64,000 bases of DNA from Melanocharis versteri (lineage: Eukaryota; Chordata; Aves; Passeriformes; Melanocharitidae). The stretch is from contig VZTG01004580.1 in assembly GCA_013397845.1 (NCBI GenBank), forward strand, positions 806,001-870,000. Reading direction: 5' to 3'. The translations under genes and the position numbers were made by a program. The notes under the pieces are model-generated. The model did no database searches and was not told the DNA's origin. It saw nothing but the letters and a program-made list of their open reading frames with translations. Positions within the stretch are counted from its first letter, which is position 1. Each line of letters begins with the position of its first letter. Below are positions 1 through 9,900 of this stretch, in pieces.

Positions 1-364
1 GAGTATAAGAATGAAGGATGTAAAGTAGACTAAGTCTTACAGATATGTCAACAGGGGATGGAATTGCTATTAGGAATCGAATCAAACCAAACCAAACTAA
101 ACCAAAATAATAAATTAATTGTTAAAAGAAAAGATCTCTTTTAAGAAGAGGTGAGGACCAATGATAAAACATGATAATTGGGGGATTGATTGCTACAATA
201 CAACATTTATATAATTATATAAATAATTATAATTTCTGTCAGGTAAAATCTCTCTTGCAGACCTGAACTGTGCTGTGCTAAATTCTCTATGCTGTATTTT
301 CCGTATTCCTGTGTACGATAAAGCTACCAGGCCCTTCTCTTATTTTGCCTCTTTAAGGAAGGGC
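1..364. other. AT-rich flank without a recognisable gene
   Basis: AT-rich DNA with a short AACCAAACC-type low-complexity run near 80-108 and a self-complementary AT stretch around 205-235. No splice-bounded open frame or recognisable motif was seen. The CR1-like sequence begins near the end of this stretch, so part of 320-364 may be further decayed CR1. Confidence 0.6.
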
Positions 365-1019
365 CATGGCTGCTTGCGGCTTGGGCAGGTGCACTCTTCC
401 CTCGGTGAGAAACTGGCTGGACCGACAGTCCCGGGGAGTGGTGGGAAAGGGAATTACACTCAGCTGGAGGCCAGTCACAAGTGGTGTTCCCAAGGCTCAG
501 TCTTGGGGCCAATTTTATTTAATATCTTTATTGATGATCTGGATGAGGGGATTGAGATCACCTTCAGTCTGCTTGCAGATTGAGTGGAGGTGTTGCACTG
601 CTGGAGGATCATAAAGCTCAGCAGAGGGATCTGGATAGGCTGGATCAATGAGCCAAGGCCAATCAATCACATGAGGTTCAACAAGCCAAAGTTCCAGGTC
701 CTGCACTTGGAACACAACAACTCCATGCAGCACTACAGGCTTAGGGAAGACTTTCCAGAAAGCTGCCTGGAGGAAGTGGACCTGGGGATGCTGGTCAACA
801 GCAGCTGAACATAAGCCAGCATGTGCCCAGGTGGCCATGAAGAGCAATGGCATCCTGGCCTGTATCAGCAGTAGTATGGCCAGCAGGACCAGGGCAGTGA
901 TTGCCCCCTGTACTGGGCACTGGTGAAGCCACACTTTGAGTATTTTGTCCAGTTCCAAACCCCTCACTACAAAAAGACATTGAGGTGTTGCAGGCTGTCC
1001 AGAGAGGGGTAATGAAGCT
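365..1019 (+). mobile_element. CR1 LINE fragment, reverse-transcriptase region, decayed
   Basis: This is an internal piece of the second ORF of a chicken repeat 1 (CR1) non-LTR retrotransposon, in sense orientation. Seen in sequence: one plus frame around 480-580 reads SVLGPILFNIFIDDLDEG, the typical CR1 reverse-transcriptase block before the catalytic motif. The motif itself is broken: the first Asp codon lies at 578-580 and is followed directly by a stop at 581-583 after a local deletion. Downstream, other frames keep the CR1 order (the HLEHNNSMQHY stretch, DLGMLVNSS, then the 'longer-range' segment at 850-1019), so several frameshifts have accumulated. The match stops at 1019, short of the usual CR1 3' tail, so the 3' end is missing. 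It is non-functional. The family call is recognised from memory of the CR1 consensus and is strong; the subfamily is not determined. Confidence 0.9.
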
Positions 1020-1077
1020 GACAAGTTTTCTGTTAGCAGCTTAGCTGTAATAGTTGATACCTAAACTTCCTCTTTTG
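1020..1077. other. Short spacer between CR1 fragment and LTR
   Basis: About 60 bp of unique AT-rich sequence separating the end of CR1 similarity from the target-site duplication of the solo LTR. It could be diverged CR1 or host DNA. Confidence 0.5.
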
Positions 1078-1082
1078 CCTTC
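1078..1082. repeat. Left target-site duplication CCTTC
   Basis: Five bases directly before the LTR that are repeated exactly after its right end. They mark the integration site and fix the LTR borders. Confidence 0.75.
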
Positions 1083-1120
1083 TGTCATGATTTAAGCCCA
1101 GCTGGCAACTAAGTACCATG

Positions 1121-1237
1121 TAGCTGCTTGCTCACTTCCCCCATCCCTGGTGGGATGGGGAGGAGAATATCCAAAAAGAAGTAAAATTCATGGATTAGGA
1201 TAAGAATAGCTTAATAATTGGAACGAAGTAAAATAAG

Positions 1238-1274
<37 letters not shown>

Positions 1275-1539
1275 GTAATTAAAAGGAGGGAGAGTGGGAT
1301 AAAACCCAAGAAAAACAAGTGTTGCACAATACAATTGCTCACCACCTTCTGACTGATGCCCAGTCAGTCCCCAAGCAGAGAACAGTCTCTTTCCACCCAA
1401 CCCATGGTTTATATACTGCACCTGATGTTTTATGGTATGAAATATCCCTTTGGCCAGCTTGGGTCAGCTGTCCTGGTTGTGCCCCCTCCCAGTTTTGGGT
1501 ACTCCTCCTCACTGACAGAGCATGAGACACTGCAAAGTC
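1121..1539. repeat. First copy of a 419-bp tandem duplication inside the LTR
   Basis: Matches 1541-1959 at a constant offset of 420, with one difference seen by eye (C at 1139 against T at 1559). Even the AAT microsatellite has the same 11 units in both. The two copies are separated by a single N at 1540. One N is a common scaffolder mark for an unresolved join, so this is probably an assembly artefact and not real biology. Confidence 0.9.
1241..1273. repeat. (AAT)11 microsatellite in the LTR
   Basis: Eleven perfect AAT units. The same array with the same unit number recurs at 1661-1693 in the second copy. Confidence 0.95.
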
Positions 1540-1540
1540 N

Positions 1541-1657
1541 TAGCTGCTTGCTCACTTCTCCCATCCCTGGTGGGATGGGGAGGAGAATATCCAAAAAGAA
1601 GTAAAATTCATGGATTAGGATAAGAATAGCTTAATAATTGGAACGAAGTAAAATAAG

Positions 1658-1694
<37 letters not shown>

Positions 1695-1959
1695 GTAATT
1701 AAAAGGAGGGAGAGTGGGATAAAACCCAAGAAAAACAAGTGTTGCACAATACAATTGCTCACCACCTTCTGACTGATGCCCAGTCAGTCCCCAAGCAGAG
1801 AACAGTCTCTTTCCACCCAACCCATGGTTTATATACTGCACCTGATGTTTTATGGTATGAAATATCCCTTTGGCCAGCTTGGGTCAGCTGTCCTGGTTGT
1901 GCCCCCTCCCAGTTTTGGGTACTCCTCCTCACTGACAGAGCATGAGACACTGCAAAGTC
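1541..1959. repeat. Second copy of the 419-bp duplication
   Basis: Second copy, continuous with the LTR right end at 2099. If one copy is removed, the LTR reads straight through from 1083 to 2099 with intact borders. Confidence 0.9.
1661..1693. repeat. (AAT)11 microsatellite, second copy
   Basis: Duplicate of the array at 1241-1273. Equal length in both copies favours an artefactual duplication. Confidence 0.95.
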
Positions 1960-2099
1960 CCTGACTCGGTGTAAGCACTGCTCAGCAACAACCAAAACAT
2001 CAGTGTATAATCAATATTATTCTCACCCTAAATCCAAAACACAGCACTGTACCAGCTACCAAGAAGAAAGTTAACTCTATCCCAGCCTACACCAGGATA

Positions 2100-2104
2100 C
2101 CTTC
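2100..2104. repeat. Right target-site duplication CCTTC
   Basis: Exact copy of the five bases at the left LTR border. Confidence 0.75.
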
Positions 2105-3000
2105 CATAGATCCGCAGGCATGGGTTTTGTTTGTTTGTTTTTATCCTGTAGTGACTTCCAAAAATGTAGCAGATAAACTCAACAGCAAACAAAAATGTAA
2201 TCACCAGTATTATTGTTAGTATTTGACATGCAGATTTTTATATCAGTGGCTTACTAAGTTTCTACAAGTGGAATTAGATTGTGTTTCTACAGGAGGAGAC
2301 ATAGGTGCTAGAAAATATTCTGCCAGCACTTTCCCATGCCTGAAATGGTGTGGACTAGTGTTTGGTTAATAATGCCAGCTCCCAGGGAAGCTGTGGATAT
2401 GGACTGCATACGAAGTACTAATTTTTTTCAGAGCCAATGAGAAAGCTGGCTTTTAACCGGACTAAATTACCTCTTTCATGGGAGAGCAACAAACCAGAGC
2501 AAATTGCTCAACAGTACCCCTCTTAAAATGTCAAAAGTATTTTGTCAAGCAGAGTCATTATTTATATCATACAGACTTCCTGCATCTTCTTTTACTCTTA
2601 TCATGGCCCAAACCAGAAGTATTCACAGACAGCACCACCTACAAAGAAATAAAGACAAATAGTGTAGTTCACAAAACAGAACATCATGCCATCAGAAACA
2701 TCTTTTGCAGAGGTCTTGGTTTTACTTGTTTCAGATTTCTTGCTATCTGTTAAAAATTAAAGTCTTGAGAGCTACTGAATCATTTTTGTGGTGGTAGAAA
2801 TGTTCTTCTGTTTTATCTAAGACAGTGGAATAGTCGGGAGAAATCATTATTGAAAATCTGTGGAGCCATCTATTTTTTCATATATTCACACTATTTCTAA
2901 ATCTGCTTTCATTTTGCATGAGGACCCTTTCACATTTCAGAGAAGATTAAATGTTGGAAGAGGTGAAGAAAGTGTTTTTCTTTTCCTGTTTTTCAATTTA
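2105..3000. other. AT-rich non-coding stretch
   Basis: A short GTTT run lies near 2127-2141. A 91-codon open frame at 2478-2753 has no recognisable domain and no supporting splice or polyadenylation context, so it is taken as chance. Confidence 0.6.
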
Positions 3001-3075
3001 GGTCTGATTTTTTTGCTTGCGTAAATCAACATAATTACACTGATTTCAATAGAACTTCAATAATTACCCGGTTTG
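3001..3075. repeat. Possible relic of an ancient palindromic transposon
   Basis: The segment has the GTAAATCA...TTACAC...TTTCAATAGAA pattern. It resembles, from memory, an old non-autonomous palindromic element found in turtles, crocodilians and birds. No terminal repeats can be seen here, so the call rests only on the internal pattern and on likeness to the better example at 18361-18442. Confidence 0.3.
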
Positions 3076-3339
3076 AAAACATAAACCTTTTTTAAAACAA
3101 AAAAAATTTCCACAGTTAGCCCCATTATCTAGGAAATCTGGATGCTTTAATATTATGTTTACTGTGCAATTTGTCCATGTGGATATAACACCTTGCTTTC
3201 CGATTATTTCATCTGTCCATCATGCTCTCATATCTCTTGATCTTCCGCGATGCTGAGAAATGTAGTGTATGTTGAAGTAAATATCTGATACAATGCTCCA
3301 AAATCCTTGGTCACAATCAGCTCCTCAGTTGTCTAATTA

Positions 3340-3670
3340 ACATTCTATTTCCACCGAGGCTGGGCAGTGCAATGGAGGTGGCAGGAGGAGGCATTAGTAG
3401 AGGCCTCATTAGTCCCCATTTCCTCATTCGTCCCCAGATGTAATGCTGGCAATCAGTCCTGTGTACAACTGTGCTGTACTCAGGCCTTCCTTATGGTGCT
3501 CCTGTCAGGCATAATTAATCAGCCCTTTTATTGATTGCATTTTGTGTGTTGGCTTTTAGACCAGGAAAAATGCAGTGAATAAACATCTCTCCTGATTTTT
3601 GCTCTGCACCAGGACTTCATCGCCTGATTCAACACAAAGATCATTCCCACTGCATTACAAAGGTAAGATA
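3340..3670 (+). other. Exon-like or conserved-element-like block
   Basis: Less AT-rich than its surroundings. It contains a pyrimidine-rich tract ending in CTCTGCACCAG (3600-3610) and a good donor, ACAAAG|GTAAGAT (after 3660). These bound a 50-nt segment, 3611-3660, that is open in one frame. No matching neighbour exon or known protein was found. It could be a lncRNA exon, a conserved non-coding element or chance. Confidence 0.25.
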
Positions 3671-6600
3671 TTCTAGATGTCGAGCGTATCATGCTTCCAG
3701 AGCTGTCAGGCTGTTCTCCCACCCTCACCTTGTGGCTGCAGGGCTGTATGTGCCCTACTCAGAGTGAGATCTTTGTCCTCTGTCAAATTCTACAAATGGA
3801 AATAGTAACAGGACTGATATCAAAACTTACCATTAATTGCCTTCTGAAGAAAGGGGATCACTTACAAGAACTTACTTCATCCTGATTCAAGATTTATTTT
3901 AAAAACAACTCTTAGATAGTAAAATAAAAAAAAAAAAATCTGAGTTTTCTTCTGATCTTAAAGCTATCTACTTTTATACTCTGAAATCCATGTTTACACA
4001 TCTTGTACTATAATTCGGTGTTCTTCGAAAAGTATTCCATACTGCTGAAGTTCTCTGCCTGTAGTCATCTTAATCTGATACGTAGTTTTTACAAGTAATC
4101 TTACTATTGACACATTTACCTATATTTTCCACAGGCACAAAGTTCAAATCATAATTCTGACTATACTAAAACGTTTCTTAGCTGTCTTTAACCTCTATAG
4201 TTACTCCACAGCATGCCCTTCTACTGAGAATTGGGGGGAGGGGTGGGGAGAGTGTTGTGGTTGTTTGCTGTTGCTTTTGCTCTGAGGTGGTGGGGGCAGT
4301 GCAGTGGAAGAGCAAAATTTAAAAGGGAAGTGACATATCGTGCTGGACCTATTGTCTGTGGTGCAAGACAAGGCAAAAGGAATGAGAGGACAAGGAGCAG
4401 ACTTTTTACTTGCAGCTCGGTTCTTAAGGCATAATGGTTTAATTGGATGAAAATGAGAGAAGATGAAGGGGATATAGTGACAGAATTGTCAAAGGATGCC
4501 ATAAGGAAGCAGAAAAAGAAGAATCACACATCTCAGCCTGGTAGTAAAGACCATGTGTAAACACTTAAGATACTCTGCTTTTTGTCTTTTTGGTCTGTCA
4601 TAGATTGCTTGATCAAACAGAATGCTGGAGTATATGATTTAAGTAAGGAAAAAAACACTTAAAAATCACATAACATCTCTGCATTTAACTGATTACAGAC
4701 ATGCCTCAACTGCAATCTTAACTGATAAATATAATCTCATAAATCCTTGCTCATGAATGTGATACTACACCGACTGGTTGAAAATTGTACACATTTTAAG
4801 GCATCAGCCAAATCAGAATTTTTAAAACACAGTGGAGGGAGCTGATGATCAGCCTTAACTCTGCTCATAGTGCCTCATGCCACATGCTCTTGTGGCATAT
4901 AGATCCTCACTTCATACCAAAATCAGTATCCTCTGGCTGCCTGGTACCCATCTCAGGGATGAAGGGTAAGGCATCGTACCTTGGTGTGCACCCAAACTCG
5001 ATTTTCCTAATTTTCCAGGTTTCTGTTTTCATAAACTGCATCTTCAGAAAAATACAATGTAATGCTATTGTCTTCTGTAGAGGACACAAGTTACCTTTTC
5101 CAGTCATGGGGTGGGATTGAAAAATAGTTTCAGCCTCTCAGCCCAGATTCCCGATGCTGCTGCTCGTGTTCATTGAATACAGCAGGAGAAGACACAGTGG
5201 TCCCCAGTGCTTCAGTGAGCCAATGCCACCACCACGATGTGAAAGGCCAGGTATCACATGCTGAGTGATGCTCCTGGGTCCTTCCCAGTGCTCCCATGTT
5301 AAACCCTGGGAGAATGGTCACATGAATGACAGTTTCTGCTAGCTGCATTAAAGAACTGGTCCAAGACAGATGTAAAAAGAACAAGGCAGGCAAACAGACT
5401 CACAGGCAAAAAGGAACATGTTGCCTACCCCCACTGCATGTGAAGGGCCTACCCAAAAGGATATACAGAAAATAATGATGTTCCCAGTTATCATAATTTG
5501 TCACTGAACAGTTCTCAAAGAAAAAAGTTTCTTTTCCTTTTAAGTTCCTAAATTAAAAATTAAGCTGTGACTTGTACCTTGTTTCAAAGATTTAAATAAA
5601 ATCTTGTTATATAGAATTCTATATTATAGAATGTTATATGGGGTCTTACAGGTAGCAATCATATTTTTCATTTGATTAGTCACTCAATATTATAACATGA
5701 GAATGAAAACAAGCTACTATAGAGTCCATCATAGGTAAGGATATGAACCTCTAAGGCAATAGCTTTTGTTTTTGAAAGACTATCCTTTTGTTCAGATGTA
5801 AAAATTTCTACGGATAAAAATAACACAAGAAATTATTATTTTTTTTGTTGACTAGAATCCCTAATATCTTTAGTGAAACCTTTAGGTTCACTAAAGTCTA
5901 ACTATACACTATAATTAAACTGTCAAAGTTTTTCTACTAAATAATTAAAGAAAGTAACAAACCCAGCATTAATAAATTGGGTGTATCGTGTCTCTTCCTG
6001 GACAATTTGACTGTGGAGGCTTTGAGCCATGTTTCCAATTTCTCATACTCAATGAACTGGGTTTGCTTCTCATCCAGTCATCAGATGAATTAATATTAAT
6101 AGTCAGTGCAGATGGTAAACTACTTACACATAGATGTTGTTATGACTCCACAGCTACTGTGAGTCATTACGATAATCTGGCAACATTTCTGACCTGCTCC
6201 ACATATTAGCATTAAGGGTTCAATACCAATCAGATTTATCATGAGATCCAGTGTTTTTTCAGTTCAACATATCACCGTATTATGTTAACTGAAAATATAT
6301 GAGCAGTCTGAGTCAAAAAATTATAACTGCTCTTGCAAAGAGTAAAACAGAAATTATGGAAATATGATCACAAAGTCAATGCTTTGAAAGCAATTTTCGA
6401 TTTCTAAAGTAGTTATTACCATTTTTCTATAATACTTCTTGCAGAGCCTCGCTGCTTTTCATGAACTGAGAGGTCTAAGAGGAAGCAATGACACTGGAAA
6501 AAAACAATTTAAAAAAACCCCAAACAAAGCAAAAACAACAAAATCCAAAAATAAGTCCCATTTTTTTAACCCACAGATTACAAACTATATTTTGTCTACT

Positions 6601-6718
6601 AAAAAAATTAAGATGGTCGTTTCACCTACAAGCATTAAACAGGTCCTGATGGATATGTTTCCACTGTACATGCTGTTTTTCTGGAGTTAATTATGCCAAT
6701 CACCAGTGGAAGGCAAAC
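3671..6718. other. AT-rich desert, no gene seen
   Basis: Holds a G-rich run at about 4231-4252, a short imperfect palindrome at 5868-5896, and scattered chance open frames under 95 codons. None carries a recognisable motif. Confidence 0.6.
5868..5896. repeat. Short imperfect inverted repeat
   Basis: CTTTAGTGAAACC, a TTTA spacer and GGTTCACTAAAG pair over twelve bases with one bulge. It is too short to be a transposon by itself; function unknown. Confidence 0.5.
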
Positions 6719-6979
6719 AGTGACAGGACAAGAGGATATAGTCTTAAGCTGCCCCAGGGGAGGCTTGGGTTGAACATTAGGAAGAATTATTTCTCGGAAA
6801 GGGTGATTAAACATGGGAATGGGCTGCCCAGGGAGGTGGTGGAGTCATCCTCCCTGGAGGTGTTTAAGGAAAGACTGGATGTGGCACTCAGTGCCGTGGT
6901 CTAGCTGACATGGTGGTGTTCAGTCATAGGTTGGACTCAGTGATCCCAGAGGTCTTTTCCAACTTAATTAATTCTGTGA
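6719..6979 (+). mobile_element. CR1 LINE 3' end, sense strand
   Basis: Contains the standard CR1 tail in order: GTGACAGGACAAGAGG, GGGCTGCCCAGGGAGGTGG, CTCCCTGGAGGTGTTTAAG, and GAGGTCTTTTCCAAC just before the 3' end. It ends at an ATTCTGTG unit, the CR1 3' terminal motif. About 260 bp remain, covering the end of the ORF2 C-terminal region and the 3' UTR. It is 5'-truncated, as most CR1 copies are. Recognised from memory of the consensus with high certainty. Confidence 0.92.
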
Positions 6980-9900
6980 AGGAGTGGAACCATGGATCTG
7001 CTCTTGGGAGCCTCACGCCCTGCATCTCCTGCGAAGTGAGCACATTCAGCTTGGGTGGTCCCTGCTGTAGTATCAGTTCCTGAGCCGACTTGAGTGGCAG
7101 CTCTCGCTGGCTGTTTTGCATCTAAAGAGCCTCTCCTGGCAGCACCCCGTCCTTGCTGCTGGTTACTTAGGCACACACATGCCTTCCCAGGGCTGCTTTC
7201 ACTAGAACAGGATTTTGCTGCCATAGTGCAACACTGTTCACAACATAACCACATCAGTGACACACAGAGCGCAAAGGAGAGTCTGGGTAGCTGGTGTGAG
7301 TCTGCCATGATACCAACCCTGAGTGATGATTTAAGCTCTTAGGCCATACAGTGTTATGTGAGCTTCTATAGGACACTGAGCAGCTGCAATTTCTATTGTT
7401 ATCCACTAAAAATTCTCAAAGCAGGATATTTAATAATATTTTAGCAAACACAGAACTCTGCTTCTGTCCTTGAACTACTTGATCGATACACTGGACCTAC
7501 AATGCCAGAAGTAAACTTATATATTGGAATCATACCACAAATTACTAATTAGCTAATCACAGAAATGTCTATCTATTAAGATGAAAAGTAGCTCATAATC
7601 TCTGATTTGTACAACCAAAAAGTTAAAATTAGTATAGAAGAATTTTTCATTTAAACTCTGCACTTCTTTGCCCAGATCAGTGAAATATTAGGATTTACAT
7701 TGACTCCACAAAGAGGCTTCACAGTATCTTCCAGTGCTCAGGGGTTTAATAAAGCTATTTCTGCAGATTGTCTGGAGGATTCTACTTAATTAATTAAATT
7801 AAATAATTATGCTAGATGAAGACTTTTAGAGAGAACACGCACTCTGGTTAATTTCTTAGCACAGATAAAGTTGACAATCTGCAAGAAATCCTACTGAAAG
7901 CAGTTCTTAGGAAAAGAGCAGCACTGATAGTGATACCTTAGTCTGCCAGCTTGAGCTGATCTAAAATTTGAGATCTGCCCACCTCCTGACTTTAGCCTGT
8001 TCGAGCATGAAAGAGCCATCTTACCTCCCAAATTGTTTCTGCTACCTCCACTAAAATTTAGATATGCCTGAAATCTTAACACTTAACAGCACAAAAGAAG
8101 GTAAATTTCCCAGCATTGTCCTGGGAGTCAAACATGTTGGGCTGACACCAACACTATCAGCACACAAATTAGTTTTGGACCAAAGCAGCAGCTAAGCTCA
8201 GCTTAGTGTCATGCTAAAGTAAACACACCACTTAACAGGTCTTTGGACATCATCAGTCCCATTACAGAAAAGGTGCTCATGCCAAGCGTTTTCAGCTTCC
8301 CAAGATCTAAACAAGGCAGTATTTCATGCTTTCCCTCATGTACTCATAATATCAAAAAGCTCACACGTACAAATATGCATTATTATAACCAATTAAGCTA
8401 CAATAGTACAAACAAACTGGTGAGAAAGTTAGATCTCAAGCAGAGCTCTAAAGATCCATGATACATTTTTAATATATCTAGAGGTAAGAAGTCACTTTAT
8501 CATTCTTAAGACAGCCAGCTATGCAGGAGTTAAGAAAACATTATCCTTTTATTTTCTGATGGATTCTGAAATATATTTTAAATGGTTTGGAAATATGAAA
8601 ATGTAATATGCTAATCACTAGTATTATTATACTGATATAATAAAAATTACTGCATTTGGGAGATACACACATATATATATCCTTTCCTTGCACAGGATTT
8701 CTAGTATTATTACTTGCATTTTAATGTAAGTGTTATAATAGATTGCATTATACTTACCCAACAAGATTAATTTATGAAACCATATTGTGGTTGATGATGG
8801 CAGCTGAACTCCTCAATGGAATTAATTAAAGGATAATCTCCATTGCTTTGCAGCATACAAACCAATAAATGGCTGCTGAGATTAATAGCTGAAGCGAAGC
8901 TAAAGTGTTTAAGGAATTTCAAACCCCATTTATTACACACATACCCTACAAAGCAGGAGAGATTATAGCTGTACAGCAAATCAGAACATCAAAAAACCCA
9001 AAAACAAAACCAAAAAAGAAGCCCACACAAGGAAAACACCATTTCCTTCCCTCGTGAATATTTGAAAATGATGCTTCTTTGTTCAACAGTTTTGTGTCAT
9101 AGAAATGAACTTGGCTAGAATGAAAAAGAATGAAAAATATGTGCCAGGTCTTTTGATTGTTCATCTAAAACAAGGCGTACACAGGGAAAACACTTCAAAC
9201 AAAGAAGACCAGGACATTACTTGTGAAAATATAAGTAGATTTTTTAAAGAGAATTTGTTTGAGAAAGTTTAAATTTTTATATTCGAGTCAACATTCCCCA
9301 AACAGAAACTGGAAAATTTTAGGGCTTGCAAGGCTTTTGGCAAATGTTTTCTTTAGAGCAGAAACTGTGGTATCCTTTGGATGAAATTGCTTCTGTATCT
9401 TCACATAATACCTTTAGCTGACAGAAAGGAGATTCATGTGATTTTCAGGTCTCCTTCTGGCTTTGGTAGCAACAAATGGGGTACAAGTGTGCGTTGCAGC
9501 AGAAAGAATGTTGTGCTTTGAAACTTCGTCTAAGTGACAATTTTTCAATGCCATTTTCAAAGGAGTTTTATAAACCCTCTTTGGCAACAGCCATTTTATT
9601 CTTGCTTTTATTAAGTGAATTGAAAAATCTCTTTAAGTACCAAAACCTGCTACTTTGTCTCATCCTTTTGCATCAAATATTATCCTTAAATTTGATTTCT
9701 TCCTGCTAATAAACACCCCCTATAAGCATTTTAATTCTTCTTTTCATTTTATTCTTCCACAAAAATGACTGGCAAATTCAAAAATTTCTGTTTTAAAAGG
9801 AGATTTCCCTTTTTCTTCCCTTTCTATAGAAAATTAATGAAGATTAAAATTAAACAGGTATGAAGTGTGGGTTAAACTCATCCTACCCACTGTGCATCTT

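Larger units (their letters stand above)
1083..2099 (+). mobile_element. Solo LTR of an endogenous retrovirus (ERVL-like), containing a 420-bp repeat
   Basis: The element begins TGTCATGATTTAAGCCC and ends ACCAGGATA, i.e. TG at the left end and a slightly decayed CA (here TA) at the right. It is flanked by a perfect 5-bp direct repeat CCTTC (1078-1082 and 2100-2104). A 5-bp duplication is typical of ERVL-type integration. There is no primer-binding site, gag, pol or env next to it, so it is a solo LTR left by recombination. Internal landmarks are an AAT microsatellite and a TATA-like TTTATATACTG near 1407 and 1827. The sequence matches from memory an LTR common in songbirds. The apparent length of 1,017 bp includes a 420-bp near-identical repetition (see next entries). 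Without it the LTR is 597 bp. Reading direction is inferred from that remembered consensus and could be reversed. Confidence 0.85.

Noticed and set aside
4231..4252. G-quadruplex-like G run
   Set aside because: Only three clearly separated G runs; a stable four-run quadruplex is not evident.
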